The notes under the pieces were generated by a model that was not told the DNA's origin, did no database searches, and saw only the letters and a program-made list of their open reading frames with translations. Shown in pieces: positions 15,266 to 24,547 of a DNA stretch of 64,000 nucleotides. Origin of the DNA: Oxalobacteraceae bacterium UBA6018 (GTDB taxonomy: Bacteria > Pseudomonadota > Gammaproteobacteria > Burkholderiales > Burkholderiaceae_D). The DNA is taken from positions 1-64,000 of the forward strand of contig DIZW01000078.1 of assembly GCA_002428015.1 (NCBI GenBank), given 5' to 3'. The position numbers and the translations under genes are program-made. Within the stretch, counting starts at the first letter, position 1; each line of letters starts with the position of its first letter.

Positions 15266-18200
15266 CTATGCGCCGCCCGGTAGCGGTCTCGCGCGCCGCG
15301 CAAAGACAAAGTTCCACGCCCGCAGCACGATGCGGAACAGCAGGCGTAGCATCGTCAAGGTGAACAGCGCTTCCACCAGGGTCATGAGGAACGCCGGCAC
15401 CGCCGTGAAGCGAATGGCGCGGCGCTGGAACTTGGCCACCATGCGGTCGTGGGCGATCTCGATGCTGTCATAGAAGGTCGGCACCACCAGCAAGGTCAGC
15501 AAGGTCGAAGTGATCGTGCCGCCGATGATGGCGATCGCCAGCGGACGGTAGAACTCGCCGCCCTCGCCCAGCCCCAGCGCGACCGGGAACATGCCGGCGA
15601 TGAGGGCGAAGGTGGTCATCAGGATAGGCCGCAGGCGCATCCGGCCGGCGTCCATCAGCGCGTCCTCGCGTTCCACGCCCTCCTCCTCGCGCTTGCGGGC
15701 CGCGTCCAGCAGCAGGATGGCGTTCTTGGCCACCAGGCCCATCAGCATGATGATGCCGATAAAGCTCATCAGATTGAGCGTGCCTCCGGTCAACAGCAGC
15801 GCCAGCACCACCCCGATCAGCGACAGCGGCAGCGAGATCATCACCGCCAGCGGCGCCGTGAACGAGCCGAACTGCATCACCAGGATCAGGTACATCAAGC
15901 CGATGCCCGACAGCAGCGCGATCAGCATCTGGGTGAACAGCTCTTTCTGGTCCTTGCCCGCACCGCCCAGCTGCAGGCCGTAGCCCGGCGGATAGTCGAA
16001 GCTCTGCGCCAGCTTCATGGCGTCGGCGGTCACTTCACCGTTCGAGCGCCCCTGGGCGTTGGCCGACACGGTGATGGTGCGCTTGCCGTCCTTGTGCTCG
16101 ATGCCGGACGGCCCCTTGCCCATCGTGACGGTGGCGATCTGATCGAGCGGCACCATCTGGTTGGTCCCGGTCACGGCGATCGGCAGGCGCTCGATGTTCT
16201 CCGCGCTGACGCGGTCGTCCGGATGCAGGCGCACGGCCACGTCGCGCGATTCGCCGGTCGGATCGACCCAGTCGCCCACTTCCACGCCGGCGAAGGCCAC
16301 GCGCAGCGACTGCGCCGCGTCGTTGACGGAAATGCCCATCGAGTTGGCCAGGCCACGGTTGAGCTCGATCTTGAGCTCGTCGGTCGGGTCCTGCTGCGAC
16401 AGGCCCACGTCGACCGCGCCCGGCACCTGGCGCAGCTTGTCCATGTAGGCGTTGGCGATCTCCATCAGGCGCCGCGAATCGGGGCCGGTGAATTCGATCT
16501 GCACCGGCTTTTGCGCGCCGTTGTTCATGTCGTCGAGCACGACGTATTCGGCGCCCACCAGCTGGCGCACCTTTTCGCGCAGCTCGACCGCGATCTCCTT
16601 GGCGCTGCGGCTGCGGGTGTTCTTCTTGCCGATGTCGACCCGGATGCGTCCGCCATTGGCGTCGATGCGGCTGTTGGTGTCGGTCACTTCCTTGATGCTG
16701 CGGGCGATTTCCGCCGCCTTCTCCACCTTCAGGCGCGCGTATTCCACGCTCGACGAGGCCGGCGTGCGCACCGTCACGAGCAGCATGCCGTTGTCGGACT
16801 TGGGCAGGAAGTCCGAGCCGCCGTAGAAGATCTGCAGGGCGATCGCGCCGGCCAGGCTGGCCACGGCGATGAGCGTCATCCAGCGCCGGTGGTGCAGCGC
16901 CCAGGCAATCACGTTGCCGTAGCGGTCGGCCTGGCGGTCGAACCAGTCGTTAAAGCGCTGCAGTATCTTGCCCAGGCCGCGCTTCGGCGCCGCGTGGTGG
17001 TTCGGCGGGTCGCCCCAGTAGGCCGACAGCATCGGGTCGAGGGTGAACGAAATACCCAGGCTCACCAGCACCGAGCACGTTACCGTCAGCGCGAACGGCC
17101 GGAACCACTCGCCGGAAATGCCGGGCATGAAGGCCACGGGAATGAACACCGCCATGATCGAGAACGTGGTCGAGGCCACGGCCAGGCCGATCTCGGCCGT
17201 GCCGTCCAGCGCCGCCGTGCGGCGGTCCGAGCCGCTCTGCATGTGGCGCACGATGTTCTCGCGCACCACGATGGCGTCGTCGATCAGCACCCCGATCGCC
17301 AGCGACAAGCCGAGCAGGGTCATGAAGTTGAGCGTGAAGCCGCATAGCCAGACGGCGATGAAGGCGGCGATCACCGAGGTCGGCAGCGACAGCGCCGTGA
17401 TCAGGGTCGAGCGCCACGAATTGAGGAAGGCGTACACCACGAAAATGGTCAGCACGGCGCCGAACACGAGCGACTCGATCACGTTGTTCAGGCTGCGCTG
17501 GGAGCGGTCGCCGCCGTCGTCGACGATCTCGAGCTTGGTGCCGGCAGGCAGTTCCTTCTGGATCTCGGCCGTCATCGCGCGCACTTTCTCGGCCACCGTG
17601 ACGGTGCTGGCCTCCTTCGAGCGGCTGATCGCGATACCCACGTTGGGGTGGCCACTCCTGATCGACAGGCTGCCGATGTCGGCGAAGCCGTCGCGGATCT
17701 CGGCCACCTGGGCCAGGCGCACCAGCTCGCCGCCGCTGCGCTTGACCACGATCTGCTGGAAGTCGGCCGGCGACTCGATGCGACCGACCAGGCGGATGCT
17801 CTCCTCGTTGAGGGTGCCGCGCACCTTGCCCACCGGGGCGTTGGTGTTCTGGTTGCGCAGCGCCAGCACGACGTCGCCGGCGGAGACGTTGTATTCGCGC
17901 ATCTTGGCCGCGCGCAGCAGCACCGACAGCTCGCGCTTGAGCGAGCCGCTCACGTTCACCAGCGACACACCGTCGATGCCGCGGAAGCGGTCGGCCAGCA
18001 CGTCCTCGGCCAGGCGCGAGATCTCGGCGTGGCTCTGGGAGGTCGAGGACAGCGCCAGGCTCATCACCGGCTCGCTGGACGGATCGGCGCGCTGGAGGAT
18101 GGGCTCGCGCATCTCGGTCGGCAACTTATAGCGCACCGCCGCGATCGCGTTGCGCACCTCGTCGGAGGCTTCGATCAGGTTCTTCTGGAAACTGAACTCC

Positions 18201-18478
18201 AGGAAGAAGGTGGCCGAGCCCTCGTAGGCGTTGGCGTTGATGCGCGTGACACCGGAAATGCTCTGGAACGATTTTTCGATGCGGTTGACGATCTCCCGCT
18301 CGACCGTGTCGGGCGAGGCGCCCGGATACGGAATGTTGACGATGATAAAAGGGATCTCGACGTCGGGGTTCTGGTTGACGCGCAGCTTGTTCAAGGCGAG
18401 CAGGCCCAGGCACATCATCGCCAGGATCAGCACGACCGTGGCGATCGGGCGCTTGATACTGAAATCGGACAGGAACAT
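15266..18478 (-). CDS. Efflux RND transporter permease (HAE-1 type)
   Basis: A 1070-residue inner-membrane pump. It begins with MFLSDFSIKRPIATVVLILAM and has two halves each with a large periplasmic loop. Signatures include GVTRINANAYEG, the TM4 region with GLSLAIGVLIDDAIVVREN (two adjacent Asp of the proton relay) and, in the second half, SFIGIIMLMGLVAKNAILLLDAARKREEEG. It resembles the MexF/VexF/YegN-type multidrug branch. The adaptor gene lies immediately upstream (1-bp gap), giving an adaptor-pump operon. There is no outer-membrane factor gene beside it, so it must borrow a TolC-like channel from elsewhere. Substrates are unknown. Confidence 0.93.
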   Translation of the reverse strand: MFLSDFSIKRPIATVVLILAMMCLGLLALNKLRVNQNPDVEIPFIIVNIPYPGASPDTVEREIVNRIEKSFQSISGVTRINANAYEGSATFFLEFSFQKNLIEASDEVRNAIAAVRYKLPTEMREPILQRADPSSEPVMSLALSSTSQSHAEISRLAEDVLADRFRGIDGVSLVNVSGSLKRELSVLLRAAKMREYNVSAGDVVLALRNQNTNAPVGKVRGTLNEESIRLVGRIESPADFQQIVVKRSGGELVRLAQVAEIRDGFADIGSLSIRSGHPNVGIAISRSKEASTVTVAEKVRAMTAEIQKELPAGTKLEIVDDGGDRSQRSLNNVIESLVFGAVLTIFVVYAFLNSWRSTLITALSLPTSVIAAFIAVWLCGFTLNFMTLLGLSLAIGVLIDDAIVVRENIVRHMQSGSDRRTAALDGTAEIGLAVASTTFSIMAVFIPVAFMPGISGEWFRPFALTVTCSVLVSLGISFTLDPMLSAYWGDPPNHHAAPKRGLGKILQRFNDWFDRQADRYGNVIAWALHHRRWMTLIAVASLAGAIALQIFYGGSDFLPKSDNGMLLVTVRTPASSSVEYARLKVEKAAEIARSIKEVTDTNSRIDANGGRIRVDIGKKNTRSRSAKEIAVELREKVRQLVGAEYVVLDDMNNGAQKPVQIEFTGPDSRRLMEIANAYMDKLRQVPGAVDVGLSQQDPTDELKIELNRGLANSMGISVNDAAQSLRVAFAGVEVGDWVDPTGESRDVAVRLHPDDRVSAENIERLPIAVTGTNQMVPLDQIATVTMGKGPSGIEHKDGKRTITVSANAQGRSNGEVTADAMKLAQSFDYPPGYGLQLGGAGKDQKELFTQMLIALLSGIGLMYLILVMQFGSFTAPLAVMISLPLSLIGVVLALLLTGGTLNLMSFIGIIMLMGLVAKNAILLLDAARKREEEGVEREDALMDAGRMRLRPILMTTFALIAGMFPVALGLGEGGEFYRPLAIAIIGGTITSTLLTLLVVPTFYDSIEIAHDRMVAKFQRRAIRFTAVPAFLMTLVEALFTLTMLRLLFRIVLRAWNFVFARRARPLPGGA

Positions 18479-18479
18479 G

Positions 18480-19622
18480 TTATTTCCCCTGGGCGACGGC
18501 GGCGCCGGTCGTCGCGCTGGCGACCTTGGCGGCGGTCATCTGCACCTTCTGGCCGTCCTTGAACGACGAGTTCGGATTACGCATGACGAGGTCGCCGGCG
18601 GCCAGGCCGCTGCGCACCTCGTAGTTGCCGGTGCGCGGGTCGCGCACGCCCACCTGCAGGTCGGCGCGCTGCAGCGCATTGCCCTTGACGCGCCAAGTGT
18701 AGGCCTTGTCGCCGGCCTTGACCAGCGCGCCCTCGGGCAGCATCAGCGCGGCGGTCGATTCGGCCTCGATCCGCCCTTCCCCGTACAGCCCGGCCACGCG
18801 CGGCTGGGCCGAATTGGGCGCGAAGGCGACCAGCACCTCGACCTGGCGCGTGACCTCGTCGGCGGCCGGATCGACCCGCTTGACGATGCCGCGGAATTCC
18901 TGGCTGCTGTAACCGTTGATGCGGAAGCTCACCGGCTGGCCCACCTTGACGTTGCTGATCTTGTCGGCCGAGACCCGGCCCTCGAAGCGCATGCTGGTCG
19001 GGTCGATCACCTTCAGCAGCTCCTTGCCGACCGAGGCGGTGTCGCCGGCCGACACCTTGCGCTCGCTGACCACGCCGTCGAAGGGCGCGCGCACGACGGT
19101 GCGGGCCAGCTGCTGGCGCGCCTGCACGGCGCGGCTCTTGGCCGCCGACAGGTCGCTCACGGCATTGTTCTGGCGCGCTTCGGCGTCGTCCATGGCCTGG
19201 GCCGAGGTCATGCCCGAGGCGCGCAGGGTTTTCATGCGCGTCACCTGCCGCTCGGCCTGGTCCAGCGCCTGGGCCGCCGCGCGCGCGGCCTGCTCGGCCG
19301 AAGTCAGGCTGTCGCGGATGGCCGTCTCGTCGAGCTTGACCAGCACGTCGCCACGCTTGACGATGTCGCCGTTTTCCTTCAGTACCTGGAGTACGACCGC
19401 TGGCACTTCGGCGCGCAGGTCGGCCTTGCGCTCGGGCTGCACCGAGCCGGTCACGACCGGGCCCGACGCCAGCGCGTTGGAGCTGACCGTCAGCAGGTCT
19501 TCCGGCGCCACCAGCAACTGCACCGGCGCCGCGCTCGCGCCGGCGGCGGGGTCCTTGGCGCCCTTGCTACAGGCGGCAAGCGCCGCCGCGATGGCCAGGA
19601 CGAGTAAAGTTTTGCGCAGCAT
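18480..19622 (-). CDS. RND efflux periplasmic adaptor lipoprotein (MFP)
   Basis: About 380 residues. Two ATGs lie nine bases apart (19631 and 19622). GGAG abuts the first but sits nine bases before the second, so MLRKTLLVL at 19622 is the likely start. That gives a lipoprotein signal with lipobox LAAC (Cys17). The lipoyl-like domain (VLQVLKENGDIVKRGDVLVKLD), alpha-hairpin (about 100-160), second lipoyl half (VRAPFDGVVSERKVSAGDTA) and beta-barrel/membrane-proximal domain are in the usual order. It bridges the pump at 15266-18478 to an outer-membrane channel. Confidence 0.92.
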   Translation of the reverse strand: MLRKTLLVLAIAAALAACSKGAKDPAAGASAAPVQLLVAPEDLLTVSSNALASGPVVTGSVQPERKADLRAEVPAVVLQVLKENGDIVKRGDVLVKLDETAIRDSLTSAEQAARAAAQALDQAERQVTRMKTLRASGMTSAQAMDDAEARQNNAVSDLSAAKSRAVQARQQLARTVVRAPFDGVVSERKVSAGDTASVGKELLKVIDPTSMRFEGRVSADKISNVKVGQPVSFRINGYSSQEFRGIVKRVDPAADEVTRQVEVLVAFAPNSAQPRVAGLYGEGRIEAESTAALMLPEGALVKAGDKAYTWRVKGNALQRADLQVGVRDPRTGNYEVRSGLAAGDLVMRNPNSSFKDGQKVQMTAAKVASATTGAAVAQGK

Positions 19623-19886
19623 GGGTAACATCTCCGGGAGTATATGTATGGAAAGAGCGTGAAGCAGGTAGTCAAATTACCAGCCCCAAAGTATCCGTGA
19701 GCGAAACGACCCCGTCAATTGCCGGTCTGGCAAGCTGTCGATTTGGATGCCTGAACTGCGGAATTCGGGGACTGAAATGCATTTTAGGGAAGCGGAGTGA
19801 TGTGGAAACGTCTCCACCGCACCGTCCGCGCAGCCCTTGCGTGGGCTGCGAGCGTGCCGCCCACGTGCTGCAATTACAGACCGTAT

Positions 19887-20309
19887 TTACAGATTATCGA
19901 ACAGATGGAACAGCAGAAAACCCATGGCCACGCCGGTGCAGATGCCCCCGCCGATCTCGACCAGGGTGTGGCCCATGCGCTCGCGCAGGCTGATGTGTCC
20001 ATCCGCGCCCGAGGCCAGCCGGTTGATCGCCGCCGCGTGGCGCCCCACGTGCTGGCGCAGGCTATTGGCGTCGATCATGACGATGAAGGCCAAGGTCACC
20101 GCCACCCCGAAGGCGCCGCTGTCCATTCCCTCGCGCAAGGCGATCAGGGTGGCCATGCTGGTCGTCACCGCGCTGTGGTTGCTGGGAAAGCCGCCATTGC
20201 CGACCAGGTTGAACGCCCAGCGCCGCTGGCGCGCGCTATTGATGAGAAACTTGATCGGGCCGACCACGGTCCAGGTAAGCACCGGGGTGACGAGGTAACT
20301 GATGTCCAT
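19887..20309 (-). CDS. Divergent PAP2 family (DUF212) membrane protein
   Basis: A 140-residue hydrophobic protein starting MDISYLVTPVLTWTVVGPIK at 20309. The conserved FPSNHSAVTTSMATLIAL (His45) and FIVMIDANSLRQHVGRHA stretches define DUF212, distant relatives of PAP2 acid phosphatases. Three to four membrane helices are expected. The function of the family is not established. It is divergent from the DUF475 gene (157-bp gap). A perfect stem-loop CGCAGCCC/GGGCTGCG at 19829-19850 lies just beyond its stop and may terminate it. Confidence 0.8.
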   Translation of the reverse strand: MDISYLVTPVLTWTVVGPIKFLINSARQRRWAFNLVGNGGFPSNHSAVTTSMATLIALREGMDSGAFGVAVTLAFIVMIDANSLRQHVGRHAAAINRLASGADGHISLRERMGHTLVEIGGGICTGVAMGFLLFHLFDNL

Positions 20310-20465
20310 GAATGTCTTTTGTCGTGAGTGGGGGCGGCGCGCAATTATCGCAGATGGCCGCCGCCGCGGCCATCTGCACGGCGCCTGCGATGCCCGCCTG
20401 GCGGTTACACTATGAACCAGGCCGCCACGGTGGCCGCTCCACAAAAGAATAAGGAAAGGTTGTGC

Positions 20466-21503
20466 ATGAAATATTTCCGTTTATCGTTCGTCGTCAGCGT
20501 GGTCCTGCTGGCCGCCGCCGGTTGGTGGGGCTATTCGCGCGGCGGCCTCCCCGGCATGCTGACCGCCCTGTGGGTGGCCGCCGTGCTCGGCGTGCTCGAA
20601 GTGTCCCTGTCCTTCGATAACGCCGTCGTCAACGCCTCCGTGCTGACCCACTGGAACGCGTTCTGGCGCAAGCTGTTCCTCACCGCCGGCATCCTGGTGG
20701 CCGTGTTCGGCATGCGTTTGCTGTTCCCGCTGGCCATCGTCGCGCTCGCGACAGGGCTGGGCCTGCTGGATGTGTGGCACATGGCCGTCAACACGCCCGA
20801 CCTGTACGCGCGCCACCTCATCGAGCGCCACGCCGAAGTGGCCGCTTTCGGCGGCGCCTTCCTGCTGCTGGTCTTCCTCAACTTCCTGTTCGACGAGGAG
20901 AAGGAACTGCACTGGCTCGGCTGGCTCGAGCAGAAGATCGGCCAGTACGGCACCGAGAGCCTGGCCGTGCTGCTGACCCTGGTGGCGGTGTTCGTCTGCA
21001 TGGGCCTGGTGCCCAAGGCCAACCAGCTCAGCGTGCTCATCTCCGGCATCGTGGGCGTGGGGGTCTACATCGCGGTCAACTGGCTCAGCGGCCTGCTGGA
21101 AGAGGAGGAGCACGACCCCAGCATCGGCGCGATCGTCGCGCGCGGCAGCGTCGGCGGCTTCGTCTACCTGGAGGTGCTGGACGCCTCCTTCAGTTTCGAC
21201 GGTGTCATCGGCGCCTTCGCGATCACCAACGACGTCGTCATCATCATGCTCGGCCTGGCCATCGGCGCCATGTTCGTGCGCTCGCTCACGGTCTACCTGG
21301 TCGACAAGGGCACCTTGCAGGAGTTCGTCTTCCTCGAGCACGGCGCGCACTACGCGATCGGCATCCTGGCGCTGATCATGTTCGCCAGCGTCGAGTACGA
21401 GATTCCCGAGTGGTTCACCGGCCTGTCCGGGGTCGCCTTCATCCTCGTGTCGCTGTGGTCGTCCCTGCGCTACCGCCGGCGCCAGGACAGCCTGGGCGCC
21501 TAG
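20466..21503 (+). CDS. DUF475 (TerC-like) integral membrane protein
   Basis: 345 residues with about nine membrane helices. The acidic motifs GVLEVSLSFDNAVVNA (helix 2) and YLEVLDASFSFDGVIGAFAIT (second half) are the paired E-x(5)-D-N/D-G sites of the TerC/YkoY-like superfamily, proposed to bind metal ions. AAGGA sits at 20452-20456 ahead of the ATG at 20466. Family members are linked to tellurite resistance or metal/manganese export, but that is not shown for this protein. Confidence 0.85.
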   Translation: MKYFRLSFVVSVVLLAAAGWWGYSRGGLPGMLTALWVAAVLGVLEVSLSFDNAVVNASVLTHWNAFWRKLFLTAGILVAVFGMRLLFPLAIVALATGLGLLDVWHMAVNTPDLYARHLIERHAEVAAFGGAFLLLVFLNFLFDEEKELHWLGWLEQKIGQYGTESLAVLLTLVAVFVCMGLVPKANQLSVLISGIVGVGVYIAVNWLSGLLEEEEHDPSIGAIVARGSVGGFVYLEVLDASFSFDGVIGAFAITNDVVIIMLGLAIGAMFVRSLTVYLVDKGTLQEFVFLEHGAHYAIGILALIMFASVEYEIPEWFTGLSGVAFILVSLWSSLRYRRRQDSLGA

Positions 21504-21578
21504 TCCAATCAGCCCGAGTTATCAAAACGGCCAAACAATGGCACAATACGCGCGTCACCCACCCACCGAATCTCCCCG

Positions 21579-21941
21579 ATGAGCAAACGCCCTCTCCTGA
21601 TTTTCCTGGCCGTGCTAGGCGCCGCCGTCGCCCTGTTCGCGCTGTACACCTGGTTCACCCTGAGCTGGTCGTACTCGGAGGGCGAGCGGGCGGGATACCT
21701 GCAGAAGTTCTCCCGGAAGGGCTGGGTGTGCAAGACCTGGGAAGGCGAGATCCTGCTATCGAGCATGCCGGGCGCGATTCCCGAGCGGTTCGCGTTCTCG
21801 GTGCGTAACGATGCGGTGGCCAGCCAGCTGATGGCGGCCACCGGCAAACGCGTGCTGCTGACCTACGAACAACGCAAGGGGGTGCCCAGCACTTGCTTCG
21901 GCGAGACTGAATATTTCGTCGAGAAGGTCGTCATCCAGTAA
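21579..21941 (+). CDS. Conserved hypothetical protein, one N-terminal membrane helix
   Basis: 120 residues. An N-terminal helix (PLLIFLAVLGAAVALFALYT) is followed by a small soluble domain beginning WSYSEGERAGYLQKFSRKGW, with two Cys (VCKTWEGE and PSTCFGE) that could form a disulfide outside the membrane. The pattern S-E-G-x-R-x-G-x-L-x-K is one often seen in unannotated betaproteobacterial proteins. No function can be assigned. The coding potential is good and the frame is not shadowed by another gene. Confidence 0.7.
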   Translation: MSKRPLLIFLAVLGAAVALFALYTWFTLSWSYSEGERAGYLQKFSRKGWVCKTWEGEILLSSMPGAIPERFAFSVRNDAVASQLMAATGKRVLLTYEQRKGVPSTCFGETEYFVEKVVIQ

Positions 21942-21990
21942 GGCCGCGCTGCGCGCCCTCGCCCGCCTGGAGCGCGACAGCGGGAACGGG

Positions 21991-22183
21991 CTGGATTATC
22001 GCTAAGTGGACGGCGACGACGGCCTGGATGATCGCTGGGTCGGACGGCGAGGACCGCCTGAATTATCGCTTTGCGGACGGCGGCGACGGCCCAGATCATC
22101 ACTGGGGCCGATGGCGACGACGGCCTGGATCATCGCTGGCGCGAACGCCGAAGACGGCCTAGATTTTCGCCGGCGCCGACGGC
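21991..22183. repeat. Six-unit 33-34 bp tandem array ending in the coiled-coil gene's stop codon
   Basis: Units start at 21991, 22024, 22058, 22091, 22125 and 22159. Each begins CTGGAT(N)ATCGCT-like and ends GGCGACGACGGC-like, with alternating 33/34-bp length and roughly 70-80% identity by eye. The sixth, partial unit contains the TAG stop (complement, 22159-22161) and last codons of the coiled-coil gene. The array is contiguous, with no spacers. Confidence 0.85.
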
Positions 22184-24423
22184 TGGGTCAGGCGGCCCAG
22201 CACTTCGTGGGTCATCGTGGCCGAGGCCGAGCGCTGCACGGACTCCGTCGCGCTTTCCAGTTTCTCATCCTCGATCGCCTTGCGCACCGCCATCAAGGTC
22301 ATGGTATCGGCTTCGAGACGGCGCGTTTCCAGTTCCAGCAGCCGGCTCTTGGCCTCGGCCATCTCGCGCGTCGTCTGCGCCACCTTGCGCTGCATCTCGG
22401 CGTGCGCCTGGGCGCTTTCCAACAGCAGCTTCTGGGCATTGCGCTTGTCGAGCGCGGCCTGGGTCGCCACTTCCTCGGCCACCTCGACCTGGCGCGCCAG
22501 GTCGGCCTTTTCCTGCTCGGCTTCGGCGCGCGCCACCGCGGCCAGCGCGGCGGCCTGCTCGGATTCGAGGCGCGCGGCGATCGCCTGGTTGGCGCGCTGG
22601 TCGGCGGCGGTCTTGTCGCGCTGGGCCGCCAGCTTGCGCTCGACCAGCGCCAGCGCCGCCCGTTCGGCTTCGGCCCCAGCCTGTTCGGCTGCGGCCAACT
22701 CGCTCGCCAGCGCCAGCTTCTGTTGTTCGGCCTCGGTGCGCGCCGCCTGGGCATCGGCCAGTTCGGTGGCGGCGCGCGCCTGCGCGGCGATGGCGTCGGC
22801 GGCGGCGGTTTTCTGCGCGCCTTCGCGCTCCGTCTGTTCGGCGATCGTGCGCGCCGCCGCCAGTTCAGCCAGTTGCGCCTGCTCGACGGCGCGCTCGGCC
22901 TCGGCGCGGCGGCGCAGCAGCTCGGCCTGCGCCTGTTCGGACTCGGCGCGCGCCTTGGCGGCGGCGGCCAGCTCTTGTTCGGCGGCGAGCTTTTCCTGCA
23001 GGCGAACCAGGGCCACTTCCTCGGCCAGCGCGCGCTCGCGCTCGGCCTGGGCCGCCAAGGTCGCCTGCTCGGCCTTATGCGCGGCCAGTTCGGCGGCGCG
23101 GCGCTGCAGCGCGACTTGTTCGGCGATCGCGTCCACCGCGGCCTGCTCGGCGGCGTTTTCGGTGGCGGCGGCGTTGGCCGACGCCTGCGCCAAGGTGGCG
23201 CGTTCCTCGGCCAGCGCACGCGCGCGTTGCTGTTCTTCCGCTTCGCTGGCGGCGGCGGCGGCGGCGGCCTGCTCGGACAGCGCGCGTTCACGCGCCTTTT
23301 GCGCGGCCACGGTTTCCGCTTCCACCTTGGCCTGCACCTGCAGACCGGCGTCTTCCTCCGCGCGAGCGCGCTCGAGCGCCACCTCGCGCAGCTTGCGGTC
23401 CACTTCAATGCGGGCCTCGGTCGCCTTCAGGATGCGCGCCTCGGCCTCGCGCCGCGCGTCCGCGCTCACGGCCGCCATCTGCTCGACGCGCTCACGGTGG
23501 ATCGCCGTGTCGCGCAGTTGTTTTTCCGATTGCAGGCGCAGCGCGATCGACTGGGCCGCAACCCGTTCCGATTCCGCGTGCGCCAGCGCGATGGCCTCGC
23601 GCTCCTGCTCGATGTGCGCCAGCGCGCGTGCTTCCTCGAGCGCGCGTGCCTCGGCCTGGGCGCGCGCGAAGGCCGACGCCAGTGCGATCTGGTCGGCCTT
23701 CTCGCGCTGCACGGTCAATTCCAGCGCCTCGGCCTCGGCTTCGGCCAGCAGCTCGGCGGTCTGGCGCGCGCCCTTGGCCTGGCGCTCGCGCTCGCGCGCC
23801 AGCACGGTCAGGCGCGCGTCGGCGCTGGCGATGTGCAGTACTTCTTCCTTGGCCGCGTGCACCGCGGCGACCCGTTCGACCGCCTGCAGGCGCGCCTGCT
23901 CGGTCTGGGCGAGCAGCTGCTCGGCCGCGCGCGCCGCTTCCAGCGCCAGCGCCGTCTCGGCCTCGGCCTGCTCGGCGGCGCGGCGGCGCGATTCTTCTTC
24001 CACCCTGGTGCGCGCTTCGGCGGCCAGCTTGATCTGGGTGTCGGCTTCGACCCGGGCGCGCAGCTCGGCGGTCTCCTGGCGCACCGCTTCGAGCTTTTCC
24101 AGGCTGGCCTGGGCGGCCGCGCGCAGCGATTCGAGCCGGTCGCGGTTGGCCTCGATGGCCTGTTCGGAGGCCTGGGCGTTTTGCAGGGCGGCGGCGGCGG
24201 CGGCGGCATCCATGGCGGCGCGTTCCTCGGCCAGGCTGCGCGCGTGCGCTTCGGCGTGGGCGCGGCTCTCGGCGGCGCAGGAAGCCTTGGCCTCGGCTTC
24301 GACGCGGGCGATGGCTTCGTGGATGGCGCGCATTTCCGACTTGGCGCGGTCAGCCGGCGCGGGCGCCGCGGCGTCCGGCGTTGGGGTGCTCGGGCTGGCC
24401 TGATCGTGCTGTGCTTGATCCAT
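22159..24423 (-). CDS. Very long Ala/Glu-rich coiled-coil protein
   Basis: 754 residues, composed mostly of Ala, Glu, Arg, Gln and Leu. Apart from a Pro/Ala-rich N-terminus (about 1-27) and the C-terminal tail (TQPSAPAKI), the protein is predicted by eye to be one near-continuous alpha-helical coiled coil with heptad-like runs (AEQAEAETALALEAARAAEQ and many similar). No signal peptide, membrane helix or catalytic motif is visible, so it should be cytoplasmic. It resembles the stalk of TolA or filament-forming coiled-coil proteins only in composition. Two long antisense frames overlap it, which is expected for such GC-rich repetitive codons. Neighbours (hypothetical membrane protein, SrkA kinase) do not suggest a role. 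Its 3' end is part of a tandem array. Confidence 0.8.
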   Translation of the reverse strand: MDQAQHDQASPSTPTPDAAAPAPADRAKSEMRAIHEAIARVEAEAKASCAAESRAHAEAHARSLAEERAAMDAAAAAAALQNAQASEQAIEANRDRLESLRAAAQASLEKLEAVRQETAELRARVEADTQIKLAAEARTRVEEESRRRAAEQAEAETALALEAARAAEQLLAQTEQARLQAVERVAAVHAAKEEVLHIASADARLTVLARERERQAKGARQTAELLAEAEAEALELTVQREKADQIALASAFARAQAEARALEEARALAHIEQEREAIALAHAESERVAAQSIALRLQSEKQLRDTAIHRERVEQMAAVSADARREAEARILKATEARIEVDRKLREVALERARAEEDAGLQVQAKVEAETVAAQKARERALSEQAAAAAAASEAEEQQRARALAEERATLAQASANAAATENAAEQAAVDAIAEQVALQRRAAELAAHKAEQATLAAQAERERALAEEVALVRLQEKLAAEQELAAAAKARAESEQAQAELLRRRAEAERAVEQAQLAELAAARTIAEQTEREGAQKTAAADAIAAQARAATELADAQAARTEAEQQKLALASELAAAEQAGAEAERAALALVERKLAAQRDKTAADQRANQAIAARLESEQAAALAAVARAEAEQEKADLARQVEVAEEVATQAALDKRNAQKLLLESAQAHAEMQRKVAQTTREMAEAKSRLLELETRRLEADTMTLMAVRKAIEDEKLESATESVQRSASATMTHEVLGRLTQPSAPAKI

Positions 24424-24547
24424 CGTGTGTTCTCCGCCTTGCCCTCCCCCGAACGGGAATGGCCTAGGGAGGATTATCGAGCAGCAACACTTTCGGCGGC
24501 GCCCGAAGAAGACGCGGGAAAAGCCGCCTATTCGCCGCTTTGACCGT

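Noticed and set aside
19829..19850. Strong terminator between the RND operon and the DUF212 gene
   Set aside because: The stem CGCAGCCC/GGGCTGCG is perfect, but no U-tract follows in either direction, so I mention it only with the DUF212 gene.
21991..22183. CRISPR array
   Set aside because: Units are contiguous with no spacers and are too diverged.
22006..24543. Very long plus-strand open frames (up to 845 codons) opposite the coiled-coil gene
   Set aside because: They arise because Ala/Glu/Arg codons read well on the opposite strand in GC-rich DNA. They lack ribosome-binding sites and produce Arg- or Ser-rich nonsense.
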